Source of the DNA: Hysterium pulicare CBS 123377 | Lineage: Eukaryota; Ascomycota; Dothideomycetes; Hysteriales; Hysteriaceae | Direction of reading: 5' to 3' | Assembly: GCA_000467715.1 (NCBI GenBank) | Contig: AJFK01000616.1 | Location: 1-64,000, forward strand | DNA length: 64,000 nt | Shown: piece by piece, positions 1 to 11,263 of the stretch | Layout of the letters: every line of letters begins with the position of its first letter | Numbering within the stretch: position 1 is the stretch's first letter | Translations under genes and position numbers: made by a program | Notes under the pieces: model-generated | Databases searched by the model: none | What the model saw: only the letters and a program-made list of their open reading frames with translations | Told to the model about the DNA's origin: nothing

Positions 1-140
1 CCCTCACGGCCGCTTCCATTTCCTCTTCTGTCTTATTTCTCATCGATCTTCTGCGTAGTCTTTCGATTCTATCCTGCATCTTTGTCTTTTTTGAAAAGCG
101 TCTTTCTTGTACGCCTCAGTCACTCCTTATTTCAGTCAAG

Positions 141-1778
141 ATGCTTTTCTCCACACTCATTACTTGTGCTGCCTTCGTCCGCCTTTCCGTAGCTGGCTAT
201 GTATTGGAGGATGATTATACCAATGACTTTTTCGGCAACTTCGACTTCTTCACGGGAACTGATCCTACAAATGGTATGTGGTTATGTTCTTGTCATCGAA
301 CATGGAGAGACGCGGGACTCATGTTTAATCTAGGCTTCGTCGATTATGTCGACCAAGGCACTGCTCAAAGCAGCAATCTGATCAATGCTAGCTCTAGTGC
401 TGTCTACTTGGGCGTGGATCACACGAACGAGACTCCGAACGGCAGGCCTAGTGTCCGACTTACCAGCAAGAAATCGTATAACAGCGGGCTGGTGATTCTG
501 GACCTCGCACACATGCCGACGGGCTGTGGCACATGGCCTGCATTTTGGATGGTGGGCCCAAATTGGCCGACCTCGTAAGTCAGCCTTATTCAAGAGAATT
601 TTCTTCAACTAATTCTCGGTGGTAGTGGCGAGATTGATATCATTGAGGGAGTCAACGAGCAAGTCGGAAACGCTATGACCCTTCATACTGGTCCCGGATG
701 CTCCATTAGCAACGGTGGCGGCTTCTCCGGATCTATTACCACATCCAACTGCGACGTCAATGCCGCGGACCAAAGTAAAAATGCTGGGTGCCAGATCACA
801 GATTCCGCCTCGAACAGTTATGGGGCAGGACTAAACTCAGGCAATGGTGGTGTTTTCGCCACTTTGTGGACTGACAGCGCTATCAACATTTACTTCTTCT
901 CGCGCAGCCAGATTCCTTCCGATATTGCGAGTGGAAATCCAGATCCTTCCGGCTGGGGTTTCCCATCAGCTTCATTCAAGGGAGCCTGCAACATCGCCAA
1001 CACGTTCAAGAGCCAACAAATCGTGTTCGACACTACTTTCTGCGGTGACTGGGCCGGCAACGTCTGGAGCAGTGGCTCTTGTGCCTCAAAAGCCGCCACA
1101 TGCAACGCCTTCGTCCAGAACAACCCTTCTGCATTCGCCGACGCCTACTGGAGCATCAACTCCCTCAAAGTCTACCAATCCTCGGGAGTCCAGACCTCGC
1201 AACAAATCCCCTCTCAAAGCACAGTCAGCTCCGCCGCAGGTGTCTCCTCCGCCGTAGCCTCCAGCGTGCAGGCATCCATCCCTAGCATCCCCAGCCAATC
1301 CACCTTCGCCATCTCCACCAAACCAGCGGCGGTAAGCACCCTCACAACTCTCATTTCCCTCACCGCGATCCCCACAAACACAGCAGCACCCTTCCCCCTC
1401 AGCAACGGCACCCAGCCCAGCTTCCCCACCGGCTCCGGGCTCGTCACGGCACCCTTCCCCTTCCCATCTCAAAACTCCACAAACGTCACTCTTCCATCCG
1501 GCTCAGGTGCCATCTTCTCTAATACCTTCGCGCAGCCAACCTTGTACACCACTCTTACGCTCACGCAAACGGTTCCAAACCCGGGTAACACCGCCGTTAC
1601 GGTACCGTCCGTTGCTGTGCCGACTTCACAGGCGGCAGAGGAGACCTTCTCGGCGCTGCCGTTTAGCTTTTTCCCCAGCCATGAACAAGCGACTGGGGCG
1701 CCTGGGAGGAGGAGTGAGAGGATGAAGAGGCACTTGAGGGAGCATCAGAGGAAGAGGCATGATAAGGTTATTTCTTGA
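141..1778 (+). CDS. Secreted glycoside hydrolase family 16 beta-glucanase (endo-1,3(4)-type)
   Basis: Predicted cell-wall or plant-glucan hydrolase acting outside the cell. Exons 141-273, 334-574 and 626-1778 join in phase to give 508 residues. The first ~19 residues form a signal peptide (hydrophobic core ending near VAG). Exon 3 opens with the GH16 catalytic motif GEIDIIEG: E127 is the expected nucleophile, D129 the helper and E132 the acid/base. The catalytic domain fills roughly residues 20-300. After it comes a long Ser/Thr/Pro-rich, probably O-glycosylated tail. The extreme C-terminus is strongly basic ([17 protein letters not shown]) instead of hydrophobic, so a GPI signal is not visible. 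Donors are GTATGT and GTAAGT, acceptors CTAG and GTAG. Family call is firm; exact substrate (1,3 versus mixed-linkage glucan) is inferred. Confidence 0.93.
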
Positions 1779-2849
1779 TTGCCTTACTGCCTACCTACGA
1801 ATCTCAGCAACGCACACACTTTTCTTGTATATACCACTTTGGTTATTTGGTTTGGAAAATATGGGAGGATTGGTTTGCGGCATCTTTGGGGATGTTTGGT
1901 GTTGGAATCTTTTTGGGGGTATATATACAATGGGATTTTATAAGGGTAGGCTTGGGTATATGGATTTTCTTTAAATATCTTGCCACTGGTCTTTGGCCAT
2001 GAGAGCAAATTATCCTTTTCATCACTGGCAAGTTCATGTCCTCTCGTGATCGAGTTGAAGCCCTTTCCAAGAGTCTTTGTATGAGGTGACCTCAAACGAC
2101 AATGCAACCCCTACATCTAACAATCCCTCCCTTAAAAACCTCCATCAAAAAGTGCCCTCTCCCCGCCAACCGAAACCATCCAAATAACCCCTTCCCTCGT
2201 GTCTTACCTTAGCGTACGGATCATGATGATGGTGATCAGCCGACGATACATGTCGCGGCTCTGCAATGGTGGAACGAGAAAGGAGAGAAGATTATCAAGG
2301 AAAGGAACTATTCGACATTCAAAGATCCCGCGTCAAAGCAGTGATTTGGAAACGATCTGGGGCGCGAACGTCAGAGGCTGAATGGCGTAAAGTAGGCTCC
2401 AAGTAAATATTTACCAATTTGAGAATGGAAGAACTACTGCTTTTAGTCGTTAGTTCCTCGGCCGCGGATTGCTGCAATGTAGTAAGCAAAGAATGGTTTA
2501 CTCATCCTTCTTCTAAATCCAGATGCCGCCTTGGCGGCATCGATCGGCATCCCCACATGAACCGGCGTTGGAGTACAAGTCGTCATTGCGAGTCGAAATA
2601 CTGGGACTTTGTCAGCATATTAAAGCCAAATTATTTGAAATGTTGAAATCCTCGGAGAAGTCAGGTAAAGTCAGCATGCATGATGTGGAATCTTTGAGAT
2701 GGTGTCGCTTTCATAATTCGGGCAGATGTGGATAGAATATATGCATTCAGCTGGACACTCATATATAAATTCACAGAACTCAGAAGAATCAGAGCCTATT
2801 ATCAAACATCCTCTTCCTCCCTCTATATCACAGTATTACATCTACGAAA
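1779..2849. other. Intergenic region between GH16 gene and alpha/beta hydrolase
   Basis: About 1.07 kb with only short, low-complexity open frames and no recognisable domain. It holds the 3' UTR of the glucanase and the promoter of the hydrolase. I see no repeat or RNA gene in it. Confidence 0.6.
2761..2769 (+). promoter_or_regulatory. TATA-like box upstream of the alpha/beta hydrolase
   Basis: The sequence ATATATAAA lies about 80 bp before the ATG at 2850, with a pyrimidine-rich stretch between. Spacing and sequence fit a TATA element, but no transcript start is known. Confidence 0.45.
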
Positions 2850-3719
2850 ATGTATCTACCAACAGCAATCAAGTACCTTAAACTTTTAAGCGGGGAGAAA
2901 GTCTTCTACCGCGAAGCAGGCTCAGTGAATTCACCTACCGTGCTCCTGCTGCACGGCTTTCCCTCCTCTTCACACCAATTCAGGAACTTGATTCCCCAGC
3001 TCGCACCAAAATACCGCATCATCGCTCCCGATTTGCCAGGCTATGGCTTCACAGAAGTGCCCTCAACCTACAACTATACCTTCGAGAACATCGCAACTAC
3101 CATCGGCACATTCTTGGAAGCCATCCCGAACCCTCCGAAGAAATATGCCGTATACATTTTTGACTATGGTGCACCAACTGGGCTCCGACTTGCTCTGAAG
3201 AACCCATCCGCGGTCTCGGCAATTATTTCGCAGAACGGAAATGCCTATATTGAAGGCCTTGGAGCGTTCTGGGATCCTATCAAAGCCGTATGGGAGAATG
3301 ACACCCAAGCAAACCGAGATGCACTTCGTCCGTTCCTAGAAATCAACGGGACAAAATGGCAATATGAAAACGGAACCCGCGATCCGAGCAGCATTGCGCC
3401 TGAGTCATACACACTCGATCAAGCGCTCCTAGACCGTCCCGGAAACAAGGAAATTCAACTGGACCTGTTCGCTGATTACAAGACGAACGTTGCACTTTAT
3501 CCTGAGTTCCAGAAGTATTTCAGAGAGAGCCAGGTCCCGCTTTTGGCGGTCTGGGGCAGGAATGACCCGATCTTCATTCCACCGGGGGCGGAGGCGTTCA
3601 AGAGAGATCTTCCCCATGCGGACATCCATTTACTGGACGCGGGACACTTTGCGGAAGAGACGGATACAGATGATATTGCGACGTTGATGCTCGCTTTCTT
3701 GGAAAAGAATGGTATCTAG
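2850..3719 (+). CDS. Alpha/beta hydrolase, epoxide hydrolase/haloalkane dehalogenase-like
   Basis: Single-exon gene of 289 residues. The order of motifs is that of the epoxide hydrolase/dehalogenase branch of the alpha/beta hydrolase fold. The oxyanion-hole motif HGFP is at 35-38. D105 in the nucleophile elbow (IFDYGAPTG) replaces the usual serine. D239 (WGRNDP) is the acid and H266 (DAGHF) the base. There is no signal peptide, so it is probably cytosolic. An aspartate nucleophile predicts a covalent alkyl-enzyme mechanism on epoxides or halides. Many fungal homologs of this type are annotated only as alpha/beta hydrolases, and the natural substrate cannot be read from sequence. The gene stands alone, with a TATA-like box 80 bp upstream. 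Confidence 0.9.
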   Translation: MYLPTAIKYLKLLSGEKVFYREAGSVNSPTVLLLHGFPSSSHQFRNLIPQLAPKYRIIAPDLPGYGFTEVPSTYNYTFENIATTIGTFLEAIPNPPKKYAVYIFDYGAPTGLRLALKNPSAVSAIISQNGNAYIEGLGAFWDPIKAVWENDTQANRDALRPFLEINGTKWQYENGTRDPSSIAPESYTLDQALLDRPGNKEIQLDLFADYKTNVALYPEFQKYFRESQVPLLAVWGRNDPIFIPPGAEAFKRDLPHADIHLLDAGHFAEETDTDDIATLMLAFLEKNGI

Positions 3720-4180
3720 AAACGAAATATCGGAGACGCGACAAAATTGTTTTAGCATAGACTTTGTGTTTCGTAATATTCGTAATTTAATAATGAGCTG
3801 ATTTTAGAGTTGGAAAAAGACTCTTTGTGCTTGCATCAGAAGATAATTACCCATATACATCGAGCTGTGGTGTGTTAGAGAAGACGTACAAAGGTGCTCG
3901 CGGAATTATTCGCAAAGGCGGTGTCGGCATTCCTGAGCGCCAAGCCCGACCAATTTTCATTCTGCCGGCTCACAGCATAATTTTTGAGCACCAAACCACC
4001 TCGAAGCTTGAGAAGCCATTCAAAGCCGCCTTCGTACCTCCCCAAGCCCCGAAACCTCCAAGATCGAAAATATCAGACCAAAAGTCAATAGCGGCCATTA
4101 CCTATATGTCGGAACAGCGCACCGTCACTGTATAACACACTTTCGTGGGATGAGGCGGGGGAGCCTGCAGACAAGTCAAG
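3720..4180. other. Intergenic region, hydrolase to KRE33
   Basis: About 460 bp. It contains one 102-codon open frame (3827-4135) without homology signals or splice partners. I read it as the 3' UTR of the hydrolase and the promoter and 5' UTR of the acetyltransferase. Confidence 0.55.
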
Positions 4181-7100
4181 ATGGTCAAGAAGGCGATTGA
4201 CTCTCGAATACCGGCATTGATCCGTAATGGAGCGCAAGAGAAGAAAAGAAGCTTCTTTGTCATCGTTGGGGATCGCCAGAAAGATGTCATAGTCAATCTA
4301 TATCACATTCTACTCAATGTGGATGTTAAGCTGAATAAATCAGTTCTGTGGGCCTACAAGAACAAATTACTCGGATTCACGAGTCATCGAAAGAAGCGCG
4401 AAAAGAAGATCAAGGGCGAGATCAAACGAGGAATCCGCGATGTCGATACAGAAGATCCATTCGAGCTGTTCGTATCTACCCAGAATATTCGATATGTCTA
4501 CTACAAAGAAACGGAGAAGATCCTAGGAAACACATACGGCATGTGCATTTTGCAGGATTTTGAGGCCATCACCCCAAACTTGTTGGCGAGGACGATTGAG
4601 ACGGTGGAAGGAGGAGGAATAGTGATTTTGCTACTGAAAGGCATGAACAGCCTAAAGCAGCTATACACCTTGTCTATGGACATTCACTCGAGATATCGGA
4701 CGGAAGCCTATAGCGATGTGGTGGCGCGGTTCAATGAGCGATTCATATTATCTTTGGGTAGCTGCGACTCATGTCTGGTAGTAGATGATGAACTGAACGT
4801 TCTTCCGATATCTGGGGGCAAGAGTGTGAAACAACTTACTCCTCCGGACCCAGAAAGGGAGGGAAAGACTGCCTCAGCGAAGGAGTTGGGAGAGATCAAA
4901 GAGTCTTTAGCCGATTCTCCTCCGGTTGGCTCACTGATACAGCTTGCGAGAACGGTGGATCAAGCAAAGGCGCTGCTCACATTCGCTGACGCAATTGCGG
5001 AGAAGACTCTGCAGAGTACAGTCACACTGACCGCAGCTCGTGGACGAGGAAAATCCGCGGCTCTGGGTGTTGCTGTGGCAGCAGCCATCGCACATGGATA
5101 CAGCAATATTTTTATTACATCCCCAAGCCCAGAGAATCTGAAGACGCTGTTCGAATTCGTCTTCAAGGGCTTCGATGCATTGAATTATCTGGATCATGTT
5201 GACTACACTATCATGCAGTCGACGAATCCGGACTTCAATAAAGCCATCGTTCGGGTGAACGTCCATCGCCAACACCGGCAGACGATCCAATACATTCAGC
5301 CCCAAGATGCATACACACTAGGTCAAGCAGAGTTACTCGTCATTGATGAAGCAGCCGCAATACCATTACCACTGGTTCGAAAGCTTATGGGACCGTATCT
5401 AGTATTTATGGCCTCTACCATCAATGGATACGAAGGAACTGGAAGATCACTTTCTCTCAAACTAATACAACAGCTGCGAGAACAGTCTCGAGGACGTAAG
5501 GCCAATGGTGCTGATTCTGTTATAGACCGATCTACTGGGAAAGAAACCAAAGATGGGACAGAGTCCACGGGCGCAGGTCGTTCACTAAGAGAGATCACGC
5601 TTTCGGAGCCCATTCGATATGCACAGGGAGATGCTGTCGAAAAATGGCTCAATAGACTCCTTTGTCTTGACGCTACGCTGCCACGAGCGAATCCAAACAC
5701 CCAAGGTTGTCCACATCCGTCCCAATGTCAACTTCTTCATGTTAATCGAGATACCCTGTTTTCTTTCAACAAAGCATCCGAAAAGTTTCTTCAAAAGATG
5801 ATGGCGTTATATGTCGCCAGTCACTATAAGAATTCTCCAAATGACTTACAATTGATGTCGGACGCTCCCGCACATCAACTTTTCGTACTGGTACCACCTG
5901 TCGATGAGAGCGCGAATGTTCTTCCAGAGCCACTTGTTGTCATCCAAGTCGCTCTCGAAGGTCAGATCAGCAGGGAGAGCGTGCTGAGTAGTCTGAGCAG
6001 AGGTATAAGAGCTGGAGGTGATTTGATTCCTTGGATAGTTAGCCAGCAGTTCCAAGATGAGAACTTTGCCGGCCTTTCAGGAGCTCGTGTCGTCCGAATC
6101 GCCACCAACCCAGATTATATCAGTATGGGCTACGGCGCCCAAGCACTCCAACTTTTAGTCGATTTCTACGACGGCAAATTATCCAGTCTCTCAGAAACCG
6201 AACCCCAAGAAGTCGAAGAAATGCGCCGCATCACAGAAGTTGATTTAGAGGAGTCGAGTCTTCTCCAAGACAACGTCAAAGTGCGTGAAGCAAAAGACAT
6301 GCCACCTCTCTTTGCACATCTCGCACAACTGAAAGCACCACGTCTCGACTATGTAGGTGTGAGCTATGGTCTCACGGCTCCACTGCATAAATTCTGGAAG
6401 CGCGCCCAATTCGTTCCGGTTTATCTCCGCCAGACACCAAATGATCTCACAGGCGAGCACACGTGTGTGATGCTACGATCACTCGAGACTACGGAGTCTG
6501 ATGGGAGCTGGGTCGCGGCATTCGCAAGGGATTTCCACCGCCGATTCTTGTCTCTTCTATCCTATCAATTCCACACGTTCGCATCGGTGATGGCTCTTTC
6601 GATTGACGAGTCGGCCTCGTCCGGTAGCAAGCTCGATGTAGAACTCACCCCTAAACCGCTCGCAAAATCCGAACTGGATGCCCTTTTCTCACCATTCGAT
6701 CTCAAACGACTGGATTCGTATGCGAACAATATGTTGGACTACCATGTCATTCTAGACATGCTACCAAGCATCGCTAATCTTTACTTCGCCGGAAGAATCA
6801 AAGGATCTGTCAAGCTATCTGGCGTCCAAAGTTCTTTACTTCTAGCTATCGGGCTCCAAAGAAAGGGTTTCGAAGACGTAGAGAAAGAGCTTGGTCTTAA
6901 CACCTCCCAGCTTCTCGCCATGTTCGTAAAAGTCATCCGCAAAATCTCAACGCATTTCCGGAGTCTGGTCGAAGGTGCTCATGCAGAAAGTATGCCAGAG
7001 GGCCTGGAGCTAGCTGATGAATCCGGCATCTACAATGGCGAGAACGGTGTCGAGGAGAAAGAAGAGAGGTTCAAGCCTCTAGCAAAGGGCTTGCAGGAAG

Positions 7101-7452
7101 AGCTAGACGAGGTCGGTGATGAGGTTCAGAAGGCGGAGAAGGAGAGGGTCAGGGCTATGATTGATGCTCTGCCTTTGGATCGGTGAGTCTAGCTTATTTG
7201 CACCAGTATCACTTCTATGCTAATGATGAATGTAGGTATGAAATCACTGACGGTGGCGCCGATTGGGAAGATGCGGAACGGAAGATCCGTAGTGCGCAGA
7301 AAGATGGTGGAAAGAGCTTGACTGTATCTGTTAAGACGGGCAAGTCGGGGAAGAGGAAGGCGGGGGATGCGGTGGAGGAGGCGTATAAGGAGGCGGCAAA
7401 AGCGACGGAGGGGAAAAAGAAGAAGAGTAAATTTGGGAAGGGCGGGAGGTGA
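4181..7452 (+). CDS. KRE33: RNA cytidine acetyltransferase (KRE33/NAT10)
   Basis: Nucleolar/nuclear enzyme that makes N4-acetylcytidine in 18S rRNA and in some tRNAs, needed for small-subunit assembly. Exons 4181-7182 and 7236-7452 (donor GTGAGT, acceptor TGTAG, branch-like CTAAT) give 1072 residues; yeast Kre33 is 1056. The N-terminal DUF1726 domain begins MVKKAIDSRIPALIRNG, near-invariant in the family. A helicase-like ATPase follows, with Walker A around 285-293 (ARGRGKSA) and Walker B VIDEAAAI (388-394). The GNAT acetyltransferase domain then contains RIATNPDYISMGYGAQAL, and a tRNA-binding helical region comes next. The C-terminus encoded by exon 2 is Lys-rich, ending KKKKSKFGKGGR, as expected for nucleolar targeting. 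No key residue looks lost. Confidence 0.97.
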
Positions 7453-7777
7453 TGTTGGGTCAGCTTATAGTACTCAAGTAGAATAAGATTAATGAGGTTT
7501 TCCCAGGTTCTTCCGACTCGTCGTGGTGCGGGGTCCTCCATTGAGTGGCTGTCGCGGAGTTGAAGGTTCACACTTACCATGAAGCTGAATTGAAGTGCCA
7601 TTACTATACCTTTTGATATATATCTCTAGAGTAAGTGTAAATCTTGTTTCTTTTTCTCCGAACTTGCATTAAGTCAAATCTATATATTACTTCCACGATT
7701 CTCTAAACATTGATGCATTCAATCCCACATCACTATTCACCAATTCCGAACAAATTTCAGAGCGAAATTCGTGTGTT
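7453..7777. other. 3' UTR and intergenic segment downstream of KRE33
   Basis: About 325 bp, moderately AT-rich, lying between the KRE33 stop and the end of the minus-strand pseudogene. I see nothing else in it. Confidence 0.5.
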
Positions 7778-8475
7778 TCAAAACTCAAGACTACAACACC
7801 TCCGTAACATATCGACTCCCAATTTCCCCACAGCCGGCTCCATCCCCTCCATCACCTCCCCAAAACTCATCTCGACCCTCCCCTCCCACCACACTTCTTC
7901 CCACCGCTCCAACATCTCCCTCTCCATATCCCAAAAGAACGCCTCCATATCTAATCCTGACAGCAGGATGTATGGTTGTGAGGCGTCTTTTGGTCTTTGC
8001 GGTGTGGTGGGGAGTTCGGGAACTAATGCTGAAAAACAGTTGAGACGCTGAATTTCCGGCTGGACTTCAAACTTAGGATCCGGGAAAGCATGGCGTCGGA
8101 ATCCGATGAGTAGTAAACTTAGGAGCGGGATTTTGGGATATGACGGCTTTTGGTTGGGAGATGTATGGGTCTGCGGTGTGAGAGGGTGGGTGGGGAAATG
8201 CTTGATTCGTGATATGTCTCTGTGAGTTGGAGTTGAGAAGATATACGTAGCTTGTGCGAGATTTCGTCGAGATAGTGTTGTGGAGGTAATTTTGCTGGAG
8301 CGTTGTGCTTGCGCGGAGAAGTTTAACGATTGTGGCGTGAATCTTAAGACTGGTAGAAAAGGAGGTGTGGCGAAGTTGCGTCTTGCGGGACGAGGTGTGG
8401 ATCAGTAGAAGGGTGAATAGAGACCGCTTTAGCGACGTAAATGCCGAGAATTGTAGGGAGACGAGTGAGAGACAT
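7778..8475 (-). pseudogene. Probable decayed protein gene, family unknown
   Basis: The minus strand carries coding-like sequence in successive frames. It begins at an ATG at 8475 with MSLTRLPTILGIYVAKAVS and runs about 43 codons to a stop. A second stretch in the same frame reads DEISHKLRISSQLQLTETY, before and after which other frames look coding. From about 8400 to 7778 a third frame is open. Its last ~110 codons look genuinely coding: LLLIGFRRHAFPDPKFEVQ near 8115, then an acidic, Trp/Met-rich helix (FFWDMEREMLERWEEVWWEG), ending CCSLEF-stop at 7778. I found no canonical introns that connect these frames, so frameshifted decay fits best. An intron-rich gene with unusual splice sites, or assembly indels, remain possible. 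I do not recognise the family; it is not a 2EXR protein. Confidence 0.5.
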
Positions 8476-9779
8476 AGTGACAGTGGTGACCGACTTTGAT
8501 TATATAGTGCAAGTGCGTGGAAAATGGAATGGTGATATATGGGTAAGTTGAGATGAAGTTGCTGGACCATGGTGGCAAAGTGGTTACGTGATGGTAGACT
8601 GGATGTGGTATAGCATGGATTTATATTGGTATAAGTATGGCGGTAGCAATTGTTCTTGCTTGCTCTTGCCTATGTTTTGAGCTGTAAGTATGAAGTGTTG
8701 TTTGGAGCTCTTTATACGAAAGGGGAATTGGGAAGGCGATGCCGGTCTGTATAGGGCAAGTGAAAACGGGGCCATTGATACTTGTATCGGGATTTTGGGT
8801 TATGGCGTTTAATATTTGAGGAAAGATAAACGTATATACAACATCTGCAAATGCCAAAATTGAGGCGTAATTTCTGAAGATCTGTTAACGTTCATATATC
8901 CTGTTTACCCCCTTCTGCCTAGTCGGTTTGATCTCCGCAATACGCATAGGAATGTTTTCGTGACCATAAGTCCCTCCCATATAGCTTTCTTACTCCTTCT
9001 CTATTTCCCGAAGCTATGAGCGAAGATTAGTTCGGCGTTTAATTGGACCCATCCGTTGCACTGGGCTCTAACCCTCGTTCCTTAACTGGCTCAACGAGAT
9101 CCTTCACCTCGTTTTCGATCGACGAAAAGCCTAAAGTAGAGTTCTCGAGCGATGAAAGGCTACGACCAAGTGACGGAATCAAGCCATCTAAATGTTGCTT
9201 CAGCATATTGGTCTGGTGTCTGTTCATGTAGACTGTAACTAGGCTGGACGATAAAGGACCTGAAAATATGGCTAGAGCGGTATTTATATAACTGGAGGCT
9301 ACAACCGAGTGAGTACGGTGAAATCAGTAGTCGATGAGATACGCACATTGTGTAGAAGCCTCTGTTGGAGTTTTGGTGTTACGCACGGGGTTTGGACGAG
9401 AGGGGAAGCTTGTTCGAATGTATTTTAAGTGGAGAAAGAATCGTGAGGTTGCCATTTTGGGTGGTGTAATTGTCAGAAGACTGGTCTTGTCTGGTTGCGA
9501 TAAGCCAATTAGTCATGTGAGGAATCTGCATAATGCTGAAAAAGTACTACCTGAAATCGTGACTGTTACTGAGGCACTTATGATCGGATCCAACCGTGGT
9601 TGAGACCATCTTAGTCAAATCAAGGCATCAGTCAGACATCATTATATGCACGTACTAGAAGAGAGATAATTCTAGTTGAGAAGCTTCGAAAGTAATGATT
9701 CTCAAGACGAAGATTACATAGTTTTGTTCTCTGATGGGGCGTCCAAAGGCTGAGATGCGATGACCGTCCCAATTTCTCT
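8476..9779. other. Gene-poor segment between the pseudogene and the 2EXR array
   Basis: About 1.3 kb. Open frames of 60-90 codons occur on both strands (for example 9039-9227 minus and 9334-9603 plus), but none shows a recognisable domain, start context or splice partners. The 14-mer CCAACCGTGGTTGA at 9590-9603 recurs at 10909-10922, on the other side of the first 2EXR gene. Confidence 0.5.
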
Positions 9780-10649
9780 CTATGTCTCCCACTCAAGCAT
9801 AACCCGTTTCAATGGAATGGTACATCGTAAATACTCTCCAACAAGTGTCTCCAACTCCTCTTTATACCTCTGGATATACCTCGTGCAATCCTTTTGAGGA
9901 GATTGCTTGGCACTCTCTACTTCTTGCGCAAGAGCGCTTTCCTTCGACCAGTGTATAGTCAATGTAAGCGCTCCAACATTCTTGGACCCAGATAGATCGA
10001 GAAGTAGCGGTATAATACGACTATCTCTGATTATCCAGTTCAAGTCTTCTTTTCTCGTTCTTCGGAAAGCGTAACTTATTCCATAATATTTCGGACCTGG
10101 AAGCAGGCACTCGAAGATATCCAAGCCTAAGTTCAAGGACTGTAGCGAAGTACATGTCGCTAGAACTAGGGTCGCTAATCTGAATTCTTTTATCTTGTTG
10201 CTGTCGATATGGCGTTCGTCGTAGCATCTCTGTGATACTTCGTGGACGGTCGTGCATTCATCGAAGCATCTCTGCAATTTTTCCGGGAAAATCGAGAAAT
10301 TGGAAATTGAGACCTGGGTAATACTGTGACGCATCTGAGGTCCGATGCCGCGAAAGAACTTCCGAGTCGCCTCGGCGCTGAGTCGAGTTGGGTCTGCGGA
10401 TGAAATCCGGAATGTCGTCTCGCGGAGGAAATAGCTTCGAGATTCTTGGTGTACTTGACGATTCACAGCAAAAGTATTCCGAGTAGCTCTTGTAATACTA
10501 CATCGTAAATTGTGGCGTGCCATGCTGATATCGACATAACCATCATCACTCAATACCATGCCGTAGATTATGTTGCGGAGTTCTCCTGGTAATTGAAGGA
10601 ATGGAGAGGAGGCCATTGTAGGGGAACGTTGCTTCGCGGATACGATCAA
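9780..10649 (-). CDS. 2EXR-domain (F-box-like) protein, tandem copy 1
   Basis: Intronless, 289 residues. The N-terminal 2EXR signature FLQLPGELRNIIYGMVLSDD (about residues 16-35) resembles the leucine/proline core of an F-box and is followed by ..VDISMARHNLRCSI and an INRQ-type segment (AVNRQVHQE). The rest is a helical/LRR-like region with LQSLNLGLDIFECL and GALTLTIHWSKE, ending KRVMLEWET. The family is abundant in Pezizomycotina and mostly uncharacterised; a role as a substrate adaptor is only inferred. Two starts are possible (10649 or the ATG at 10613, just before the domain). Same strand and domain order as the next four copies. Confidence 0.85.
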   Translation of the reverse strand: MIVSAKQRSPTMASSPFLQLPGELRNIIYGMVLSDDGYVDISMARHNLRCSITRATRNTFAVNRQVHQESRSYFLRETTFRISSADPTRLSAEATRKFFRGIGPQMRHSITQVSISNFSIFPEKLQRCFDECTTVHEVSQRCYDERHIDSNKIKEFRLATLVLATCTSLQSLNLGLDIFECLLPGPKYYGISYAFRRTRKEDLNWIIRDSRIIPLLLDLSGSKNVGALTLTIHWSKESALAQEVESAKQSPQKDCTRYIQRYKEELETLVGEYLRCTIPLKRVMLEWET

Positions 10650-11263
10650 GGTACCTTAATCGCTAGACAATATTGTAAATAACTGTGAGGTGGAGTTGAA
10701 AAGGGTTTAGAAGATGTGGAATGGGGAGGTGAGAATGAAAGAACGGCTTGACCTGATGAATTTAACCCACAAGGGTTTTTTACATAAATGGGAGCTTCAG
10801 ATATAATCACCGCTTACGCGTAGTTGAGCTTTACCGAACTCTTCTTCGAAGGTTTTATAGGAGTGGTGAGGCCATTATGATTGAATGAACAAATCAGACC
10901 GTGATTGACCAACCGTGGTTGAACTAGCGACTCGTGAATAAGGCTATCGTGGTTGAACTAGTCGTCAGTTAGCATCATTGTTTGCATGTCCGTGTAGAAT
11001 ACACGTGGTTTGGTTCAAAGGTTTTGAACTGTCTGATAACAGAAGGAATCATGTAGTAAAGCTTGCATAATCGCTGACGCGATCGGCCAAGCTCAATGAA
11101 TTAATTAATACCCTTCTAAAACAAAAGGTAATTACGGTAGGTCACCGACTCATTTTGAATATTAATCGGTCTGTAAGAACTGGGGTCTTCCACCAATCCA
11201 GTATTAAGCTGAATTACTAATCGAAATAGTTATTCGCTCCCATTTTCTCGCCGATTCCCTGGC
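10650..11263. other. Spacer between 2EXR copies 1 and 2
   Basis: About 610 bp without an open frame of note. It is AT-leaning and holds two direct copies of CGTGGTTGAACTAG (10914-10927 and 10948-10961). It should contain the promoter of copy 1 and the 3' UTR of copy 2. Confidence 0.55.
10914..10961. repeat. Pair of 14-bp direct repeats
   Basis: CGTGGTTGAACTAG occurs twice, at 10914-10927 and 10948-10961, 34 bp apart start to start. The first copy overlaps the 14-mer CCAACCGTGGTTGA (10909-10922), which also lies at 9590-9603. The repeats are within 300 bp upstream of the first 2EXR gene. Confidence 0.7.
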
